A stretch of 17,086 nt of DNA from Promethearchaeota archaeon (GTDB lineage: Archaea > Asgardarchaeota > Lokiarchaeia > Sigynarchaeales > SOKP01): positions 1 through 17,086 of the forward strand of contig JAUXAJ010000080.1 of NCBI GenBank assembly GCA_030620005.1, given 5' to 3'. Every line of letters begins with the position of its first letter. Position 1 is the first letter of the stretch. Shown piece by piece: positions 14,433 to 17,086 of this stretch. A model generated the notes under the pieces. It was not told the DNA's origin. It worked only from the letters and a program-made list of their open reading frames with translations, and searched no databases. Both the position numbers and the translations under genes were made by a program.

Positions 14433-15239
14433 ATGCCTATCTCTGAAAAAAAATATAAGAATATAATTTATGAAGTAGATGATGGTATCGGAACAATAAC
14501 ATTAAATCGCCCTAATCAACTTAACGCCTTTACTTTTTCTTTAATAATGGAAATTATTGATGTTCTCGAATCTTCAAGGAGAAATAAAAGAATTCGGGCT
14601 CTTGTTGTTGAAGGAAATGGAAGGGCTTTCAGTTCTGGAGACGATTTAAAAGGAATGGCGGAAGATGGAAGCGTTCAATTCAAGCCCCTTGAGGATGGTT
14701 CGAGAATTCCGCATCAAAAAATGATACGCTTGATTCGAGAAATACCAAAACCAGTGATTGCGTTATTACACGGATATTGTTTGGGTGCTGGATTTGAACT
14801 GGCGCTTGCGTGTGATTTTCGATTAGCTGCTGATAATTTGGAAATCGGCGACCATCGCGCATCAAGTGCGATATGCATTTTATGCGGAGCAAGCTGGCTT
14901 CTTCCTCGGATTGTAGGATTTGGACGAGCGACGGATATAATATTAACTGGCAGACATCTTGACGCAAGAGAAGCTTTAGAAATCGGACTCGTGACCAAGG
15001 TGTATCCTGCTTCAGAATTTAAAGAAAAATCGAGAGAATACATCAACAAAATAGCCAAAATGCCCACAAGATGTTTAGGTTACGACAAGATGATGCTAAA
15101 TTATTCTCAACACAACGAATTATTTCCATCGCTACAAAACGAATTCAAACTATATTGTAAGAACATAGCCACAAAAGACTTTGGAGAAGGCATGTATTCT
15201 TTCAAGAAAAAAAGAGAGCCGAGATTCATTGGAAAATGA
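14433..15239 (+). CDS. Crotonase-superfamily protein (enoyl-CoA hydratase/isomerase-like)
   Basis: The 268-residue protein has the standard crotonase length and fold markers: GIGTITLNRPNQLNAF at the start, the oxyanion-hole segments GRAFSSGDDLKG (64-74) and LGAGFELALACD (118-128), TGRHLDAREALEIGLV, and a C-terminal helical domain. In hydratases two glutamates act, Glu144 and Glu164 in rat enoyl-CoA hydratase numbering. The first is present (Glu122), but the position 20 residues later is Arg142 in the segment EIGDHRASSA, so ordinary hydratase chemistry is doubtful. An isomerase, hydrolase or other CoA-ester role is possible. GGAG ends only one base before the ATG, an unusually tight spacing. 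A 3-hydroxyacyl-CoA dehydrogenase gene and a reductase gene follow in the same direction, which supports acyl-CoA metabolism. Confidence 0.9.
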   Translation: MPISEKKYKNIIYEVDDGIGTITLNRPNQLNAFTFSLIMEIIDVLESSRRNKRIRALVVEGNGRAFSSGDDLKGMAEDGSVQFKPLEDGSRIPHQKMIRLIREIPKPVIALLHGYCLGAGFELALACDFRLAADNLEIGDHRASSAICILCGASWLLPRIVGFGRATDIILTGRHLDAREALEIGLVTKVYPASEFKEKSREYINKIAKMPTRCLGYDKMMLNYSQHNELFPSLQNEFKLYCKNIATKDFGEGMYSFKKKREPRFIGK

Positions 15240-15274
15240 ATGTAAATTAAAAGAAGATCTAAAACTTAGAAATC

Positions 15275-15282
15275 TTTAAATA
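15275..15282 (+). promoter_or_regulatory. TATA box for the 3-hydroxyacyl-CoA dehydrogenase gene
   Basis: TTTAAATA, 53 bases before the GTG start at 15335. It predicts a leader of about 30 bases, so this gene may be transcribed separately from the crotonase gene. Confidence 0.5.
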
Positions 15283-15334
15283 CCAACGATTTTTTATTTT
15301 CCTTACACGATCTAAATAAATGTGAACGAGAACG

Positions 15335-16522
15335 GTGGAAATAACAGATATTAAAAATGTAACTATAATTGGAGCCGGAACAATGGGTCATGGTATTGCT
15401 CAAGTTGCTTTGTTGGCAGGTTATAACGTTACTTTAGTCGACGTCGAAGAAGAATTGGTTGACCGAGGTGTTTCAAGAATAAAGGAAGGGCTAAAAATAG
15501 TTGAATCTAAAGGAAGATTAACAGAAGGAACATCCATTTCTGATGTCATGGGAAGATTAACAAGATCAATAGATTTACAAGCAGCAGTAAAAGATGTTGA
15601 TTTCGTTTTTGAAGCTGTTTCTGAAGATATGGAAACTAAACAAGTAGTTTTTGAAGCATTAGGAGAACATGCTTCCACGCGCGCCGTACTAGCATCCAAT
15701 ACATCTGCGCTTAGTATGACAAAAATAGGTGAATCCTCTAAAGTACCTGAACGAGTGATTGGAATGCACTTTTTTCACCCTGTAATGCGACAATGCTGCG
15801 TTGAAGTAATGGCTGGTGAAAAAACATCTAAAGAAGCCTTAGATATTGGTGTAGCTGTTGGTAAAACCTTCCCGTGTCTTAGAGGAAAAAGACTCACGGT
15901 TAGGATTGAAAAAGACTGCCCAGGATTTATTGCCAATAGATTACTCATCCCTCCTATCATTTATATAAGTTGGATTCTTGACCAAGCATTCGAAAAAGGA
16001 ATTCCATGGGAACAAATTGATGCTGATGCTGGAGCTGGAAGTTTTATACCAATGGGGCCGTGTGAATTGAACGATTATTTAGGCATGGATTCTATTTATA
16101 AGAGCATGAAAAATTTTGAAGGGTTAATATCTCCTGATTTTACACCCGGCAAGGTTCTTACGAGGCTTGTAGAAGAAGGAAACTTGGGAAGAAAAACCGG
16201 GAAGAGTTTTTATGATTGGACAAAAGGGAAACCAAAAATCGATTTAAACAAAAAAGCTGGTCTTTTAGATCCCGAGATTATTTTAGCCATTCAATTGAAC
16301 GAAGGTTGCAGGCTTTTAGAAGAAGAAGTTGTAACTGGATATAAAATCATTGACGATGTAATGTTGGCCGGGACGAGCATGCCTGGACCATTTAGCGCAG
16401 GCAAAAGAAATTACGGAAAATGGTCAAAAATGCTTGAAGACATCGCAGAAAAAATGGGAAGAAATTATGTTAAACCATGCAATTTAATGAAATCAGGCGG
16501 TTTTATAAAAATAAGGAAATAG
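15335..16522 (+). CDS. 3-hydroxyacyl-CoA dehydrogenase with doubled C-terminal domain
   Basis: The N-terminal Rossmann domain has NVTIIGAGTMGHG (GxGxxG at 13-18) and Asp36 at the end of the second strand, which favours NAD. The catalytic set aligns with the human enzyme: Ser124 (SNTSA), His145 (MHFFHPV), Glu157 (VEVM) and Asn201 (FIANRLL). The serine-histidine-glutamate spacings equal those of human HAD. The FFNPV motif reads FFHPV here. At 395 residues it is about 100 longer than the simple enzyme. After the first C-terminal domain (ending GRKTGKSFYDW) comes a second, similar helical unit (EIILAIQLNEGCRLLEEEVV to the end). That layout is known from archaeal dehydrogenases fused to crotonase; here the crotonase is a separate gene upstream. 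It oxidises 3-hydroxyacyl-CoA to 3-oxoacyl-CoA. The GTG start is chosen because a stop lies 10 bases upstream and the fold starts at once. Confidence 0.95.
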   Translation: MEITDIKNVTIIGAGTMGHGIAQVALLAGYNVTLVDVEEELVDRGVSRIKEGLKIVESKGRLTEGTSISDVMGRLTRSIDLQAAVKDVDFVFEAVSEDMETKQVVFEALGEHASTRAVLASNTSALSMTKIGESSKVPERVIGMHFFHPVMRQCCVEVMAGEKTSKEALDIGVAVGKTFPCLRGKRLTVRIEKDCPGFIANRLLIPPIIYISWILDQAFEKGIPWEQIDADAGAGSFIPMGPCELNDYLGMDSIYKSMKNFEGLISPDFTPGKVLTRLVEEGNLGRKTGKSFYDWTKGKPKIDLNKKAGLLDPEIILAIQLNEGCRLLEEEVVTGYKIIDDVMLAGTSMPGPFSAGKRNYGKWSKMLEDIAEKMGRNYVKPCNLMKSGGFIKIRK

Positions 16523-16559
16523 TAATAACGATTTTTCTTCAGAATTATCTTAATATGAA

Positions 16560-16625
16560 TCCTTCGGCATGATCTACGGTTATGGGCTCCGCTCCGCTGA
16601 AGTGCCATGCAAATTCTTTTTTTAA
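16560..16625 (+). other. Local GC-rich island with inverted repeats and T tract
   Basis: In an otherwise very AT-rich spacer, about 50 bases contain CTTCGGCATG, GGCTCCGCTCCGCTG and GAAGTGCCATGC. GCATG and CATGC can close a stem, and CTTC/GAAG with GGCA/TGCC could pair in a crossed way. A T7-8 tract follows. It may be the terminator of the dehydrogenase gene or part of a small structured RNA. No tRNA or known RNA family was recognised. Confidence 0.35.
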
Positions 16626-16716
16626 GTAATTTTTGATTTTTCAAGAAATCTCAAAAATCTATAAATATATATTTATTATTACTATTAGAGTTTATATAAT
16701 AATTGATGTGAAAAGG

Positions 16717-17086
16717 ATGAAAAACAAATATTTCAGGCAAAAAAATTGTGTTTTTAGTGGCGCAGCTCAAGGAATAGGACGCGCTCTAGCCCTTGAATTT
16801 GCTAAGAGAGGGACAAATTTAATCATTTCCGACATTGACATGGACAAATTAGAAAATGTAAAACAAGAAATAGAAGCTTTCGGGGTTAATGTATTTACAA
16901 CTCGGTGTGATGTCTCCAAAAAGGAAGATCTCTTGGAACTAGAAAGACTTGCTTATTCCAAATTCGAAGAAGTAGATTTTTTGGTGAATAATGCTGGCAT
17001 CGGAGGTGGGGGTTTCATAGAAGACCTTGATGAAACTGAATGGAAGAGAATTTTTGATGTGAATCTCTGGAGTATCATAAATTCAG
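16717..17086 (+). CDS. Short-chain dehydrogenase/reductase (SDR), 3' end outside window
   Basis: The first 123 codons of a classical SDR. The cofactor motif is G15AAQGIG21 (the family's TGxxxGIG with Ser-Gly at the front), Asp39 follows the second strand (LIISDID) and favours NAD(H), Asp65 is in CDVS, NNAG is at 91-94, and Asn116 is in DVNLW. The catalytic Ser, Tyr and Lys lie beyond the window. The ATG at 16717 directly follows AAAAGG and a possible TATA box lies at about 16659-16670. SDRs of this type reduce or oxidise hydroxy and keto groups. Its place after a crotonase and a 3-hydroxyacyl-CoA dehydrogenase hints at acyl-CoA or related substrates, but specificity cannot be read from this part. 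Confidence 0.92.
   Translation, partial: MKNKYFRQKNCVFSGAAQGIGRALALEFAKRGTNLIISDIDMDKLENVKQEIEAFGVNVFTTRCDVSKKEDLLELERLAYSKFEEVDFLVNNAGIGGGGFIEDLDETEWKRIFDVNLWSIINS

Noticed and set aside
14680..15067. Two overlapping minus-strand frames inside the crotonase gene
   Set aside because: They are antisense to a gene with clear family motifs, and neither resembles a known protein.
1..17086. tRNA, rRNA or known riboswitch
   Set aside because: Reading the spacers on both strands, I saw no cloverleaf with a T-loop GGTTC-type sequence, no rRNA core segments and no riboswitch core. A covariance-model scan was not possible here.

Overview
The window is AT-rich (by eye about one third G+C) and archaeal. 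It carries an operon for the archaeal/eukaryotic-type sliding-clamp loader (replication factor C), a tungsten-type aldehyde ferredoxin oxidoreductase with its ferredoxin, and several TATA-box promoters of the TTTATATA kind. A very long charged helical-repeat protein, a three-gene clamp loader with a degenerate subunit, and acyl-CoA genes would fit an Asgard (Lokiarchaeia-like) genome. That placement is inference from gene content, not from a phylogeny.

Layout. Positions 2-3643 hold the 3' part of a giant protein made of 116-residue repeats, open at the left edge. A small ribbon-helix-helix regulator (3709-3930, minus) converges on it and has a 19-bp palindrome at its promoter. Next is a ferredoxin plus aldehyde ferredoxin oxidoreductase operon (4352-6489). 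Two small units follow: an unrecognised 108-residue protein with a good promoter (6649-6975), and a double zinc-ribbon gene (7182-7482) whose frame is broken twice. A glucuronate isomerase gene lies alone on the minus strand (7591-8997). It is divergent from a GNAT acetyltransferase gene that heads the clamp-loader operon: GNAT, RfcS, a divergent RfcS-like subunit and RfcL (9220-13158). The 222-bp divergent spacer carries two perfect 21-bp palindromes, each just downstream of one of two opposed TATA boxes.

The right side has a gene-poor stretch (13159-13554), an ECF-type substrate-binding membrane protein (13555-14223), a crotonase (14433-15239), a 3-hydroxyacyl-CoA dehydrogenase with a doubled C-terminal domain (15335-16522), and the first third of a short-chain dehydrogenase (16717 to the right edge).

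How the genes work together. The ferredoxin and oxidoreductase form one redox module. The RFC genes encode a clamp loader that probably has three kinds of subunit, one of which cannot hydrolyse ATP in the normal way. The crotonase, 3-hydroxyacyl-CoA dehydrogenase and reductase suggest acyl-CoA (beta-oxidation-like) metabolism, though the crotonase lacks one of the two usual catalytic glutamates. The points most worth following are the degenerate RFC subunit, the repeat protein and its recent internal duplication, the broken zinc-ribbon gene, the oxidoreductase with an altered cluster ligand and no ordinary start codon, and the one-base-centred palindromes between genes.
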